Positions 8,301 to 18,372 are shown, numbered from the stretch's first letter. The stretch is DNA of 64,000 bases from Marinifilum fragile JCM 15579 (GCF_001310955.1 NZ_BAZX01000021.1:1-64000), one strand, 5' to 3'. Numbers and translations: made by a program. Notes: generated by a model not told the origin, from the letters alone.

Positions 8301-10083
8301 ATGCTCTCACTGGATGCGATCATTGTATTAATCGTATTGGTTTTTATTCTTATTTCCTTCTATAAAGAATGGATTGGTCCTGCCTTTACATTTTTAATAG
8401 GAGTGGTGGTTTTAGGGATAAGTGGGATTTTAACACCTTCAGAAATTCTTAGTGGTTTTGCCAACGATCAGGTTGTTGTAATCCTAATGTTACTTCTTAT
8501 TGGTGATATCATTAGAGATTTGGGCATTGTTGAAACTTTGTTCGATAAAGTATTTCAAAGAGCGAATGGCTACAAAGCTTTTATGGCCAGAATGATGCTT
8601 TTGGTTGGGGGATTTTCGGCATTTTTAAACAATACTCCATTGGTTGCTGTAATGATGCCATACGTGCATAGTTGGAGCAAGCGAAACAATATTTCTCCCT
8701 CAAAATTACTGATTCCACTTTCGTATGCAGCCATTTTGGGCGGTTGCATAACTCTAATCGGAACTTCTACAAACCTAATTGTAAACGGTATGGTGAAAGA
8801 CCAAACCATTGTTACGGGTTTGGAATCATTGAGTATGTTTAGTTTTGCTTATGTAGGTTTGCCCATGATGTTTATTGGGGCAATTTACCTTTTGTATGTA
8901 AGTAAAAAACTGACTTCCTGATAAAGAGGATATTTTAGGAGATTTTTCAGAAAATACAAGGAAATATATTGTAGAGGCACACGTTAAACCCAATTCGGAT
9001 TTGATTGGAAAATCTATTGAAGAAGCAGACCTAAGAAACTTAAAGGGACTTTATCTTTTTCAAATCAATAGAGGAGGCGTAAGAGTTGCAGCGGTTTCAC
9101 ATGAATTTAGATTAGAAGAAGGAGATCGACTTTTATTTGCTGGCGATACGGAAACCATTGCGGATTTGGTGCTACCAAATTCTGGGTTAACTCTGCCAAC
9201 GGTTGGTATGCTTACTCATAAGAAGCATATTGAGGTTGTTGAGATTGTAATCTCTCACAATTCAACACTAATTTCAAAAACCGTAAAAGAGGCTAATTTT
9301 AGAGGCCAATTCGATGCTGCTGTAATTGGGATCCATAGAAATGGAGGCAGAGTAAGTGGAAAAATAGGAGAGGTGAAGCTACGTGCTGGTGACGTTTTGT
9401 TGTTGCTTGGTGGTGACGACTTTGTTGAAAGAACACATCGTATTCAAGATTTCTACTTTATTTCCAAAGTAAAAGAATTCAGAAAGCAAGAAGGATATAA
9501 AATTGGATTATTGCTGGGAGGTACAGTAGTGGCAGTAATATTATCAGCATTAAGTATAGTACCACTTTTTATGACATTGATTGTAATGATCATTGTAATT
9601 TTGGGCTTGAAGATATCTAATCCTAAGGATATTGCCAGAATGGTAGATTTTAACTTAGCACTGATTATATCACTCTCTTTAGCTTTTGGAACAGCTATGA
9701 TAAAGTCAGGATTGGCAGAGATTATTGCCGATTTGTTGATCTCTGTATTTCTTCCGTTGGGTAAAGTAGGTGTGCTGTTTGGTATATATTTAATTACCTC
9801 TGTTTTGGCTGCCTATATTACCAATAAAGCGGCTGTAGCAATTGTTTTCCCAATTTCATTAACAATGGCCTTAAGTTTGCATTTAGATCCCGAGCCATTT
9901 GTTCTAATTGTGGCTTTTGCAGCTGCAGCTAACTTTATGACTCCTATTGGATATCAAACGAATATTATGGTCTACGGTCCGGGTGGTTATTCGTTTAAAG
10001 ATTTCTTCAAAATAGGATTTCCCCTAACAATCATTTACATGATTGTTACAGTTTTGATTCTGTCATACATTTATTTTTATTAA
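8301..10083 (+). pseudogene. SLC13-family permease with TrkA-C domains, interrupted by a frameshift
   Basis: The first frame (8301 to about 8913) encodes the N-terminal transmembrane half, including FLNNTPLVAVMMP and LGGCITLIGTSTNLIVNG, hallmarks of the citrate/sulfate-type SLC13 and ArsB-like fold. The second frame (about 8914-10083) begins LPDKEDILGDF and holds two TrkA-C/RCK-C regulatory domains (the first around the DLIGKSIEEADL stretch, the second around NSTLISKTVKEANF). A C-terminal membrane half follows with NKAAVAIVFPISL and ANFMTPIGYQTN. Removing one base near 8913 rejoins them into a protein of about 593 residues, normal for the family. Its neighbour cysQ, 45 nt downstream, favours sulfate as substrate (inference). 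It is either a recent mutation or a sequencing error. Confidence 0.9.
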
Positions 10084-10127
10084 TAGATAAGCGCATAGTA
10101 CAAAGTAATCATTACGACAATCTATTC

Positions 10128-10937
10128 ATGAATTTCAGTAAAAGAAAAAAGCTTTTGGTAGAAGCTATATCGGCTTCATTATTGGCAGGTAAAGAAATCC
10201 TTAAAGTGTATCAATCAGAAGATTTCGAGGTGCAATTAAAATCGGATAATACACCCTTAACCATTGCTGACCAAAGAGCTCATCACGCCATTATTTCTGT
10301 TATTGATAATTTGGGAATTCCTATTTTAAGCGAGGAAGGAGAGCACTTAAATTATGAAGAGAGGCAGAAATGGGAACAATGTTGGATTGTTGATCCACTT
10401 GACGGAACAAAAGAATTCATAAAGAGAAATGATGAGTTTACGGTGAACATTGCACTAATTGATGATGAAACTCCAGTTGCCGGAGTGATTTACGTTCCTG
10501 TATATGAGCAATTGTATTTTGCAGATATTGAATTAGGTGCTTATCGAGTGGATAAGATACGGGATTGGGATAAAAATTTGGATGTATTGCTCCAAAAATC
10601 CCACAAGCTACCTTTGGAGCAAAATCGTAGCGAAACGCTTATTGTTGGTTCTCGATCGCATATGAATGAAGAAACCAAACAGTTTATTGAGAATTGGAAG
10701 CAAGATAAAAAAGAGGTGAAGCTGATTTCGAAAGGAAGTTCACTGAAACTTTGTATGATTGCTGAAAATGAAGCAGATGTTTACCCCCGATTTGGTCCAA
10801 TCATGGAATGGGATACAGCTGCTGGTCATGCTATTGTTAAAGCTTCAGGTGGTAAAGTATTGCAGTACAATACCAATTTAGAATTAAAATATAACAAGAA
10901 GGACTTAATGAATCCGAGTTTTATTTGCACTCGATAG
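10128..10937 (+). CDS. cysQ: 3'(2'),5'-bisphosphate nucleotidase CysQ
   Basis: CysQ hydrolyses 3'-phosphoadenosine 5'-phosphate, a by-product of sulfate assimilation and sulfotransfer. The 269-residue protein belongs to the inositol-monophosphatase fold with the metal-binding SEEGE (68-72) and DPLDGTKEF (89-97), plus the C-terminal EWDTAAGHAI. Length is normal. It lies 45 nt after the SLC13 permease gene and is probably in the same transcript. The usual cysD/cysN/cysC neighbours of this pair in Bacteroidota are not here. Confidence 0.92.
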   Translation: MNFSKRKKLLVEAISASLLAGKEILKVYQSEDFEVQLKSDNTPLTIADQRAHHAIISVIDNLGIPILSEEGEHLNYEERQKWEQCWIVDPLDGTKEFIKRNDEFTVNIALIDDETPVAGVIYVPVYEQLYFADIELGAYRVDKIRDWDKNLDVLLQKSHKLPLEQNRSETLIVGSRSHMNEETKQFIENWKQDKKEVKLISKGSSLKLCMIAENEADVYPRFGPIMEWDTAAGHAIVKASGGKVLQYNTNLELKYNKKDLMNPSFICTR

Positions 10938-10982
10938 ATTCGTTGGGAATTAACCTATAAATCAACCTACAACTAAGAACAA

Positions 10983-13784
10983 ATGAGAAATTTATTAAAA
11001 GCTGCATTGGTCTGTTTGCTTATGATTCAAGTAACAGCTTATGCGCAAAAAATTCCATTGAAGCATACCGATTATGATGGATGGAAAAACTTAAAGAATC
11101 AGCAGATTTCTGACAATGGAGAATGGATAACCTATGAATTAAATCCACAAAAGGGGGATGGATTTCTTTATCTGTACCAAGTAAAAACGAAACAGTTGGA
11201 TTCAATTGCCAGAGGCTTTAATGCTGAATTTTCACCAAAATCTGAAATCTTAACTTTTAAAATTAAAGCTCAGTATGACACAGTTCGTCAAGCTAAATTA
11301 GATAAAGTTGACAAGAAGGATATGCCAAAAGATTCTATTGGAATTTGGAATTTAAGCAATAAAGAATTGGTGAAGCTACCAGAGCTAAAATCCTTCCAAA
11401 TGCCTAAGGAAAAAGGTGAGTGGATGGCTTACTATCTGGAAATGCCAAAGGAAGAAAAAGATAGTTTGGCAAAGGATTCAGTAGAAGCTAAAAAGCCAAA
11501 GAAAAAGAAAGGTAACGGAAAGATTAAAAAGGGTAAGCTTGTTATCAGGAACTTTGTAAATGATAAGGATTATAACTTTGAAAATGTAACCGATTATGCA
11601 CTTGCCAGAAATGGAAATGCAGTGAATTTTATTCAGTCGGTTGGCGATAGCATTCAAACCGTATTGGTTAAAACCTTTGATGGAAAAACCGAGAAAGTAA
11701 ACCAGGTTTTCGAAAAAGAGGGAGAAGCGGATAAAGCGTGCATTTCGGCAAATGGAGATCAGGTTTCCTTTATTTTTTCAGCCGATACAACTAAAAACAA
11801 ATGTTACGAATTGTATTATGGCGATCTAAAAAACAATAGCAAGCGCATTGTTGATACTTTATCCAGTGAAATTCAAGAGAATTGGACTGTGAGCAAAAAT
11901 GGAGAAATTTCTTTCTCGCGAGATGGTGAGAAACTATTCTTTGGAGTTGCTCCAAAGCCTGAGAAAGAGGTAAAAGATACTTTGCTGGATGAGGAAAAAT
12001 ATCATGTTGATGTATGGAACTGGAAGGATCCATTGTTGCAGCCACAACAGAAAGTGCAGGCAGAGAAAGAGGAAAAGCGCACATGGATGGCTGTATATCA
12101 CACCAAAAACAACAAACTGGTTCAGTTGGCTGACAAAGAAATGCGCAATGTTGAGCTTTACGACAAAGGTAATGCTGTATTGTCATTGGGAAGTTCTTCT
12201 TTACCGTATCAGCAATTAGCTTCATGGGACGATTGGTATTCCGATTACTACCTTGTAAACACCAACACAGGTGAAAGAGAATTAATCTTGAAAAAGAAAA
12301 ATTCAAGTGTGAGAATTTCTCCTGCACAGAAGTATTTATTGTGGTACGAAACGCAAGATAGCATTTGGTATTCTTACCAAGTTGAAAGCAAAAAAACAGT
12401 AGCGTTAACCCAAAAAATTAATGTGAACTTTTACAGCGAAACCCATGATACTCCAAGCGATCCAAGTCCATATGGATTAGTGGGGTGGACCAAAGGTGAT
12501 AAAAATGTAATAATAAAAGACCGCTATGATTTGTGGATGATTGATCCTTCTGGAGCCAAGCCAGCAGTAAATCTAACCAATGGTTATGGACGTAGAAATA
12601 ACATTCGATTCGATTATGTGAAACTTGATGAGGAAGAGTTATTTGTGGATTTGAAGAAGGATGTTTTGCTTGAGGCATTTCATGAATTCAATAAAAAATC
12701 AGGCTATTATAAATTGCAAAAAGAAGACGATCCTAAAGAGATTCTATTTGAGGATGCCAAACTTAATGGAGTTGAAAAAGCAAAGTCTGCTGAGCAAATC
12801 ATGTTTAAAAGATCAACTTTCGTTGATTATCCAAACCTTTGGACCAGTAACTTGAGTTTTGCTGATCAAACTCAGGTATCTGATGCAAATCCACAGCAAA
12901 AGAATTTTAATTGGGGGAGTGTAGAATTGGTTGATTGGACATCAGGTGATGGTGAAAAACTACAAGGTTTACTTTACAAGCCTGAAGATTTTGATCCGAA
13001 CAAAAAATATCCAATGTTGGTGTATTTTTACGAAAGAACTTCCGATCGTTTGCATAACTACCATGTACCACAACCAAATTGGTCGATTATCAATCCTAGT
13101 TATTGTGTGAGTAACGGCTACCTTATTTTTATGCCGGATATCACGTATCACAAGGTTGGATTTCCTGGAGAATCGGCTTACAGCTCAATTGTTACAGGAA
13201 CATTGGCAATGATGGATCGTTATGATTTTATCGATAAGGAAAATGTAGCACTTCAGGGACAAAGCTGGGGTGGATACCAAATTGCTTATTTGGTTACCAG
13301 AACCGATTTGTACAAATGTGCAATGGCAGGAGCTCCTGTAAGCAATATGACATCAGCTTATGGCGGAATTCGTTGGGGAAGCGGCATGAGTAGAATGTTT
13401 CAATACGAGCGTACACAAAGTAGAATTGGAGGAACGCTTTGGAACAGTACTTTGCAGTACATCGAGAATTCTCCAGTGTTCTTTGCGCCAAAAATTAAAA
13501 CTCCACTTTTAATCATGCACAACGATAACGATGGTGCGGTACCATGGTACCAGGGAATTGAGCTGTTTGTAGCTATGCGTCGTTTGCAGAAGCCATGTTG
13601 GATGCTTACCTATAACAAAGAGGAGCATAACCTAAGAAAACGTCCTAACCGAATGGACTTATCGATTAGAACCATGCAATTCTTCGATTATTATCTGAAA
13701 GGAAAGCCAGCTCCGGTTTGGATGACAGACGGTATTCCTGCAGTTAAAAAAGGAAAAATGGATGGTTACGAGTTAAAGAAATAA
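10983..13784 (+). CDS. S9 family prolyl-oligopeptidase-like serine peptidase
   Basis: This 933-residue protein has a Sec signal peptide (cleavage near AYAQ, about residue 22), so it is exported. The N-terminal two thirds form a beta-propeller-like region that includes a Lys-rich insertion at about 165-180. The C-terminal alpha/beta-hydrolase domain has GQSWGGYQ with nucleophile Ser761, HNDNDGAVPW with the acid Asp850, and EEHNLRK with His882. It resembles dipeptidyl-aminopeptidase/acylaminoacyl-peptidase members of family S9 used for periplasmic peptide degradation in Bacteroidota. It is a single gene with a strong terminator; cysQ ends 45 nt upstream, so readthrough is possible. Confidence 0.9.
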   Translation: MRNLLKAALVCLLMIQVTAYAQKIPLKHTDYDGWKNLKNQQISDNGEWITYELNPQKGDGFLYLYQVKTKQLDSIARGFNAEFSPKSEILTFKIKAQYDTVRQAKLDKVDKKDMPKDSIGIWNLSNKELVKLPELKSFQMPKEKGEWMAYYLEMPKEEKDSLAKDSVEAKKPKKKKGNGKIKKGKLVIRNFVNDKDYNFENVTDYALARNGNAVNFIQSVGDSIQTVLVKTFDGKTEKVNQVFEKEGEADKACISANGDQVSFIFSADTTKNKCYELYYGDLKNNSKRIVDTLSSEIQENWTVSKNGEISFSRDGEKLFFGVAPKPEKEVKDTLLDEEKYHVDVWNWKDPLLQPQQKVQAEKEEKRTWMAVYHTKNNKLVQLADKEMRNVELYDKGNAVLSLGSSSLPYQQLASWDDWYSDYYLVNTNTGERELILKKKNSSVRISPAQKYLLWYETQDSIWYSYQVESKKTVALTQKINVNFYSETHDTPSDPSPYGLVGWTKGDKNVIIKDRYDLWMIDPSGAKPAVNLTNGYGRRNNIRFDYVKLDEEELFVDLKKDVLLEAFHEFNKKSGYYKLQKEDDPKEILFEDAKLNGVEKAKSAEQIMFKRSTFVDYPNLWTSNLSFADQTQVSDANPQQKNFNWGSVELVDWTSGDGEKLQGLLYKPEDFDPNKKYPMLVYFYERTSDRLHNYHVPQPNWSIINPSYCVSNGYLIFMPDITYHKVGFPGESAYSSIVTGTLAMMDRYDFIDKENVALQGQSWGGYQIAYLVTRTDLYKCAMAGAPVSNMTSAYGGIRWGSGMSRMFQYERTQSRIGGTLWNSTLQYIENSPVFFAPKIKTPLLIMHNDNDGAVPWYQGIELFVAMRRLQKPCWMLTYNKEEHNLRKRPNRMDLSIRTMQFFDYYLKGKPAPVWMTDGIPAVKKGKMDGYELKK

Positions 13785-13807
13785 AACTTGAAATTCAAAT
13801 ATTAAGG

Positions 13808-13837
13808 ATGCGTCTCAGTTTCGAGACGCATTTTTTT
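13808..13837 (+). terminator. Intrinsic terminator of the S9 peptidase gene
   Basis: A perfect 9-bp stem (ATGCGTCTC/GAGACGCAT) has a 6-nt loop and ends in T7. Confidence 0.92.
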
Positions 13838-13907
13838 ATGCAATAATTTTTTCTGGAGAAATAGGCAAGTTTTTCATTTTGGGGAAGTCAATCTTGAAAA
13901 AAATGCC

Positions 13908-14166
13908 TTTCCCAAGTTGTGGGAAGCCCGTTTGAAAAAAAAGAGACCTTCCCCAGCTTGGGAAAACTCGAATTGAAAAAAGAAAGGCTTCCCCAGCTTG
14001 GGGAAATGCGAAAATGAAAAAAGAAAGCCGTTCCCAGCTTGGAGAAATGCAAAATGTATAAAAAGAAGCCTTTACCAGCTTGGGGAAACTCTAATTTGAA
14101 AAAAGAATCCTTCCCCAGACTGGGGAAGCATAAAATGGAAAAATATAGCCTTTCCCAAAATGGGGA
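13908..14166. repeat. Tandem hairpin array 2 (seven units, 40-41-nt period)
   Basis: Seven hairpins start at 13908, 13949, 13989, 14030, 14071, 14111 and 14151, giving offsets of 41, 40, 41, 41, 40 and 40. The consensus is TTCCCCAGCTTGGGGAA. The best copies (13989, 14111) pair perfectly through the outer bases and others carry one or two mismatches. A decayed half-unit lies at about 13875-13886. Linkers are variable but keep an A-run followed by GAAAGCC or similar. On the minus strand each stem is followed by a CTTTCTTTTTT-like tract, as in array 1, although the stem sequence is unrelated. The array lies between a plus-strand terminator on its left and a minus-strand terminator-like hairpin on its right. 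Confidence 0.92.
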
Positions 14167-14174
14167 TTAGCCAT

Positions 14175-14211
14175 TAAAAAAACACCTTTATCCTGAGAGA
14201 ATAAAGGTGTT
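14175..14211 (-). terminator. Terminator-like hairpin, minus-strand orientation, with no minus-strand gene
   Basis: A perfect 11-bp stem (AACACCTTTAT/ATAAAGGTGTT, 14181-14191 and 14201-14211) is followed on the minus strand by T7. The genes on both sides are on the plus strand, so it would stop an antisense transcript entering array 2 from the right. Confidence 0.6.
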
Positions 14212-14378
14212 CATATTAACCCTAATTGTTAGTTAAGTGTGTTGTGTTTGTTTAGCTATTAAATAGCTGATATTATATGAGTATTTGTTGTTGTTTTCAG
14301 TGTTATATACTGACAAAGTAAAGGTGTTTCCGATAAAAAACATAGTGTTTTTGTTTAAATAAGTAAAAATTACCGATA

Positions 14379-14424
14379 TTGTGACACTTAACAGATAAAA
14401 CTACTTTTACGTTTCCGCAAACGT
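14379..14424 (+). promoter_or_regulatory. Candidate promoter and operator of the Lrp/AsnC gene
   Basis: TTG at 14379 is followed after 20 nt by TACTTTTA at 14402-14409, one base off TAnnTTTG. Immediately downstream is a perfect inverted repeat ACGTTT-CCGC-AAACGT (14409-14424), placed where an operator would block initiation. Autoregulation by the Lrp-type protein encoded 26 nt further on is plausible (inference). Confidence 0.45.
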
Positions 14425-14450
14425 TATAAATCAGAGTAAAAATTTCTTTT

Positions 14451-14912
14451 ATGGATAAGCTTGATCAAACCGATAAAACGATTCTTAGAATATTGCAAAC
14501 CGATTCAAAGAAAACAGCCAAAGAGATTGCAAATATGCTGAATTTAACTCCTTCGCCAGTGTATGAGAGAATCAGGAGATTGGAAAATCAGGGGTTCATT
14601 AAAAAATACGTGGCAATTCTCGATAAAAAAAGAATTGAGCGAAGTGTGACAGCTATTTGTCAGGTTTCCATGCGTTACCATGATGAGACTTTTATTGATG
14701 AATTTGAAGAGCAAATACAGGATTTAAAGGAAGTTCAAGAGTGTTACCACATGGCAGGTCAGGTTGATTTTATTTTAAAAATTCATGTAAAGAGTCTTGA
14801 AGAATATCATGAATTTGTTCGGTATAAGCTATCTAAAATAAAGAATATTGGAGTACTGAATAGTACATTTGTAATCAAAGAAATAAAGCATAGTTCTGAA
14901 TATTACATTTAA
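14451..14912 (+). CDS. Lrp/AsnC family transcriptional regulator
   Basis: This 153-residue protein has an N-terminal winged HTH (DQTDKTILRILQTDSKKTAKEI onward, key LDxxDxxIL-like pattern, residues 3-60) with the AsnC-type recognition segment TPSPVYERIRRLE. A C-terminal RAM/ligand-binding domain (about 65-150) has the family pattern ECYHMAGQVDFILKIHVKSLEEY. Length is normal. Members form dimers or octamers and respond to amino acids. The effector cannot be told from the sequence. The next gene is a large hybrid kinase on the same strand, about 100 nt downstream. Confidence 0.93.
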   Translation: MDKLDQTDKTILRILQTDSKKTAKEIANMLNLTPSPVYERIRRLENQGFIKKYVAILDKKRIERSVTAICQVSMRYHDETFIDEFEEQIQDLKEVQECYHMAGQVDFILKIHVKSLEEYHEFVRYKLSKIKNIGVLNSTFVIKEIKHSSEYYI

Positions 14913-15012
14913 TTTAATTCAAGAATTCTTTTGCCGATTAGATTAAATACTTGACGCGATTTTTATTAACTTAGTAAGGATTGCTAATTTGGTATTTAAT
15001 GTAAAATCAGGA

Positions 15013-18000
15013 ATGTCGGAAAGTTTTGAGAACATATCGCCGGATGAATTTGAAAAGCGACTGTTTGAGTATCAGGAACAGATAGAGCAATTGCAAAAGC
15101 AGATATCCGCTCTAGATTCTGAAAATACTTATTTGGCAAATGAGCTTAAAAATACTAGAACCAACGACGAGTACAATCTGCTTTTTAAATCTACAGGACA
15201 GGGTATAATTATTAGAGATGCTGATGGAAAAATAAGCTATGCAAATCCCGCAGCATCGAAAATATTGGGACAACCAATTAAAGATTTGCTGGGAATAGAC
15301 AGCTTTGAGCCTAGAATGAGGAATATTTTGCCCGACGGTACATTAATGGATGTAAATACCCATCCTGCAAAAGTTGCATTAGATACAAGAAAAGAAGTTT
15401 CAAATTCTACTTTAGGGGTGTTTAACCCAGAAAAGCAGGATTACATTTGGCTAAGTGTAACTGCAACGCCGATGTTGGACAAGCAGACCAACAAACCCAC
15501 CAAGGTTTTTACCATTTTTGAAGACATTACGGCTAAAATTGAAGCAGATCAACAAATAAAAAATGGAGAAGCAAAAGCTAAAGCACTACTTGAAACCATA
15601 CCTGATTTAATCATTCGAGTTACACGTGATGGTAAGATCATTGATCTGCACGAAAAACCCAATGGACTATTCACCTATCCCCAAAATATTGATAATGTTA
15701 ATATCAGAAACTTGTTTGATCTGGAATTAAGAGAGAAGTTTTCAGATGCAATGGAAGAGGCTTTTGATTCAAGGCAAGTTCAAATATTTGATTATCGAAA
15801 AAATGTAGAGAATAAAGGTGTTTGTTATTACGAATTTCGCCTAAGTGCGATTGGAGAAAAAGAAGTTACGGTAATTATTCGTGATGTAACAGAGCAAAAG
15901 CGTTCGCAACGCAAAGTAATTGAAGCCACAAGAAGGTTAACTACTTTAATTGGAAACCTAAAAGGCATGGCCTACCGCTGCTTGGCTGATGAATACTGGA
16001 CAATGCTATTTGTTAGTGAAGGAGTAAATGAACTTACTGGTTATACGGCAGAAGAGCTAAATTACAATGCCAGTCTGGCTTTTAATGATGTTATTCATCC
16101 CGATGATAGAGAATATGTAGCCAAAGAGGTTTTTACGGCAGGCGATAAGAATGAAAGATTCTCTTTAGAATACAGAATTATTACCAAATCAGGCAAGCAG
16201 AAGTGGGTGTTTGAACAAGGTCTTACTATAAAAGACAGAATGGGCAAACCACTTTTTATTGAAGGTTACATTGCGGATATTACGGAAAGAAAACATGCGG
16301 AGCAGAAACTTGCGTTAAGTGAAAGTAAGTTTCGATTGTTATTCAATTCTTTAAACGAAGCGGTGTTTGTACATCCATGGAAAGGAGAAGATTTACAGAA
16401 TTTTATTGAAGTGAATGATACTGCAGTTGATCGATATGGATATACAAAAGAGGAGTTTAGAAGTTTAAGTCCAAAAGATATTGCTCGCAAAGGTGTATTA
16501 AACAAAGAGAAAGTTGACGAAATAAAAGAAATTATCGAAGAGTTAGGTAGTTTCTTTATGCGTACATGGCATCGTACGAAGGAAGGAGAGGAGTTTCCTG
16601 TTGAGCTAACGGCGAATTTAATCAATCTCAAAGGAGAAAAGTACATTCAAACCGTAGTTCGAGACATTAGCAAACAGAAAAAAGCAGAAACTGAATTGGC
16701 TCGAAAAGCGAGGATTGAAAAGCTACTTAGTAAAATATCTGCCGATTTGGTGAGTACTCCGATTGAGAATATTGACAATGCGATTGATTCTGCATTAGAG
16801 AAAATTGCCTGCCACACAAAGGCAGATAGAGCCTATATGTTTTTGGTAAGCAAGAATCAAAAATATTTGGAAAGAACCCACGAGTGGTTTTCAAATGAGA
16901 AAATCGCTCGGTTCGATAACCCAAAACTAATGTTAAGCGATGGTTTTTCATGGTGGATTGAAAGATTTAAGAAGCATAAAAGCGTTGTAGTAGATGATAT
17001 TAAAAAATTGCCAGCTCATGCTTTTGGCAATTTCGAATATGATCCAAGGAAAGTGGTGAAATCTCTTATGGTATTTCCATTAATTACCCAAGAAAATATA
17101 CTTGGTTGTGTTGTTTTTGATGTGGTAATTCATTTAAAAAAATGGAATAAAACTGATGTGATTCACATCAAAACTTTTACAGATATGTTGGCGGGTGTTC
17201 TTAGTCGAAAGAGATATGAACAGGAACTGATTTTTGCAAAAGAAAAGGCGGAGGAGAGTGATCAGCTAAAATCAACATTTTTGGCTTCCATGTCTCATGA
17301 GTTAAGAACGCCTTTAAATGCAATAATAGGCTTTAGTACATTGCTAAAACCAGATTCACCAGCCGATAAAATAGAAAAGTGGAATGGAATTGTGAAAGCT
17401 AGTGGAAAGCACCTGTTAAGAATTATTGAATCCATTTTCGATGTTTCATTACTGCAAGCTAAGGAGGTGAAAGTGAATGTCAATCAGTTCTCGTTACTCG
17501 AAATGTTTAATACTATTCAGCAGTATGTAAAGGCAGAGGTGAAAAAGCATAATAAAAAAGAGGTTGTAACCAACTTTAAATCCTGTAGCGATTGTGATAT
17601 TTTCATCACTTCAGACAGGACTAAAGTAATGCAGTTGATAACCAATCTTTTGAATAATGCAATTAAATACACAGATAAAGGGCAGATTGATTATGGATGT
17701 AAGGTTCATGATAAAAATATTGTATTCTTTGTATCGGATACTGGAATTGGTATTTCTGATGAGCATAAAGAAGTAATATTTGATATTTTCCGTCAGGTAG
17801 AAGAGCCGTATTGGGGATTGCAATCTGGTGTTGGCCTTGGTTTGGCAATTTGTAAGGAGATAGCTAATTTGTTGGAGGGAGAACTCTGGTTAGAATCAGA
17901 AAAAGGAAAAGGGTCGTGTTTCTACTTTAAGTTAAATAATGTAGTTACTATACCTGACTCTAAGGATTGTGAAAAGCTAAGTTTTATGAAACCACCGAAT

Positions 18001-18372
18001 TTAAAGGATAAAAGTATCTTGATAGTTGAGGATGTTGAGATAAATTATGATCTTCTGGAAGAGATTTTAACCCCCACCAAAGCAAAGGTGTTGTGGGCAA
18101 GAAATGGGGTTGATGCTGTAGGTATGGTGCAATCATATTCAGAAATTGATTTGATTTTAATGGATGTTAAAATACCTCATTTGGATGGATATCATGCTAC
18201 AAAAGAAATATTGGAGCAAAAACCAGGTATGCCAATTATTGCACAAACGGCTTACGCTTTAAAAGGCGACAGGCAGAAAGCATTGGATTCAGGTTGCGTT
18301 GCATATATCACCAAGCCCATAGACAGAATCAAGTTGTTTGAGTTGTTACAAAGTTATATTTTGGATAAGTAG
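15013..18372 (+). CDS. PAS/GAF hybrid sensor histidine kinase with receiver domain
   Basis: The product of about 1119 residues lacks membrane segments and is probably cytoplasmic. In order it shows an N-terminal coiled coil (about 5-50), four PAS domains (about 55-165, 180-295, 310-425 and 435-555; the third with ELTGYTAEE, the fourth with RYGYTKEEFRS), and a GAF domain (about 565-725). Then come HisKA with the phospho-acceptor His in MSHELRTPLNAI (about residue 762), HATPase_c with LLNNAIKYT, DTGIGIS and GVGLGLAICKEI, and a C-terminal receiver with ILIVEDVEIN and Asp in LMDVKIPH (about 1051). I chose ATG 15013; the frame is open from TTG 14989. The C-terminal receiver suggests a phosphorelay, but no partner regulator or phosphotransferase is adjacent. 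Confidence 0.92.
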   Translation: MSESFENISPDEFEKRLFEYQEQIEQLQKQISALDSENTYLANELKNTRTNDEYNLLFKSTGQGIIIRDADGKISYANPAASKILGQPIKDLLGIDSFEPRMRNILPDGTLMDVNTHPAKVALDTRKEVSNSTLGVFNPEKQDYIWLSVTATPMLDKQTNKPTKVFTIFEDITAKIEADQQIKNGEAKAKALLETIPDLIIRVTRDGKIIDLHEKPNGLFTYPQNIDNVNIRNLFDLELREKFSDAMEEAFDSRQVQIFDYRKNVENKGVCYYEFRLSAIGEKEVTVIIRDVTEQKRSQRKVIEATRRLTTLIGNLKGMAYRCLADEYWTMLFVSEGVNELTGYTAEELNYNASLAFNDVIHPDDREYVAKEVFTAGDKNERFSLEYRIITKSGKQKWVFEQGLTIKDRMGKPLFIEGYIADITERKHAEQKLALSESKFRLLFNSLNEAVFVHPWKGEDLQNFIEVNDTAVDRYGYTKEEFRSLSPKDIARKGVLNKEKVDEIKEIIEELGSFFMRTWHRTKEGEEFPVELTANLINLKGEKYIQTVVRDISKQKKAETELARKARIEKLLSKISADLVSTPIENIDNAIDSALEKIACHTKADRAYMFLVSKNQKYLERTHEWFSNEKIARFDNPKLMLSDGFSWWIERFKKHKSVVVDDIKKLPAHAFGNFEYDPRKVVKSLMVFPLITQENILGCVVFDVVIHLKKWNKTDVIHIKTFTDMLAGVLSRKRYEQELIFAKEKAEESDQLKSTFLASMSHELRTPLNAIIGFSTLLKPDSPADKIEKWNGIVKASGKHLLRIIESIFDVSLLQAKEVKVNVNQFSLLEMFNTIQQYVKAEVKKHNKKEVVTNFKSCSDCDIFITSDRTKVMQLITNLLNNAIKYTDKGQIDYGCKVHDKNIVFFVSDTGIGISDEHKEVIFDIFRQVEEPYWGLQSGVGLGLAICKEIANLLEGELWLESEKGKGSCFYFKLNNVVTIPDSKDCEKLSFMKPPNLKDKSILIVEDVEINYDLLEEILTPTKAKVLWARNGVDAVGMVQSYSEIDLILMDVKIPHLDGYHATKEILEQKPGMPIIAQTAYALKGDRQKALDSGCVAYITKPIDRIKLFELLQSYILDK

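Noticed and set aside
11791-12327. Antisense frame of 178 codons inside the S9 peptidase gene
   Set aside because: Shadow frame opposite a well-supported gene; composition rich in His, Cys and Leu without a domain.
18-14166. Arrays 1 and 2 as CRISPR arrays
   Set aside because: Both the palindromic part and the linker are conserved between units, so there are no unique spacers, and no cas genes are present.
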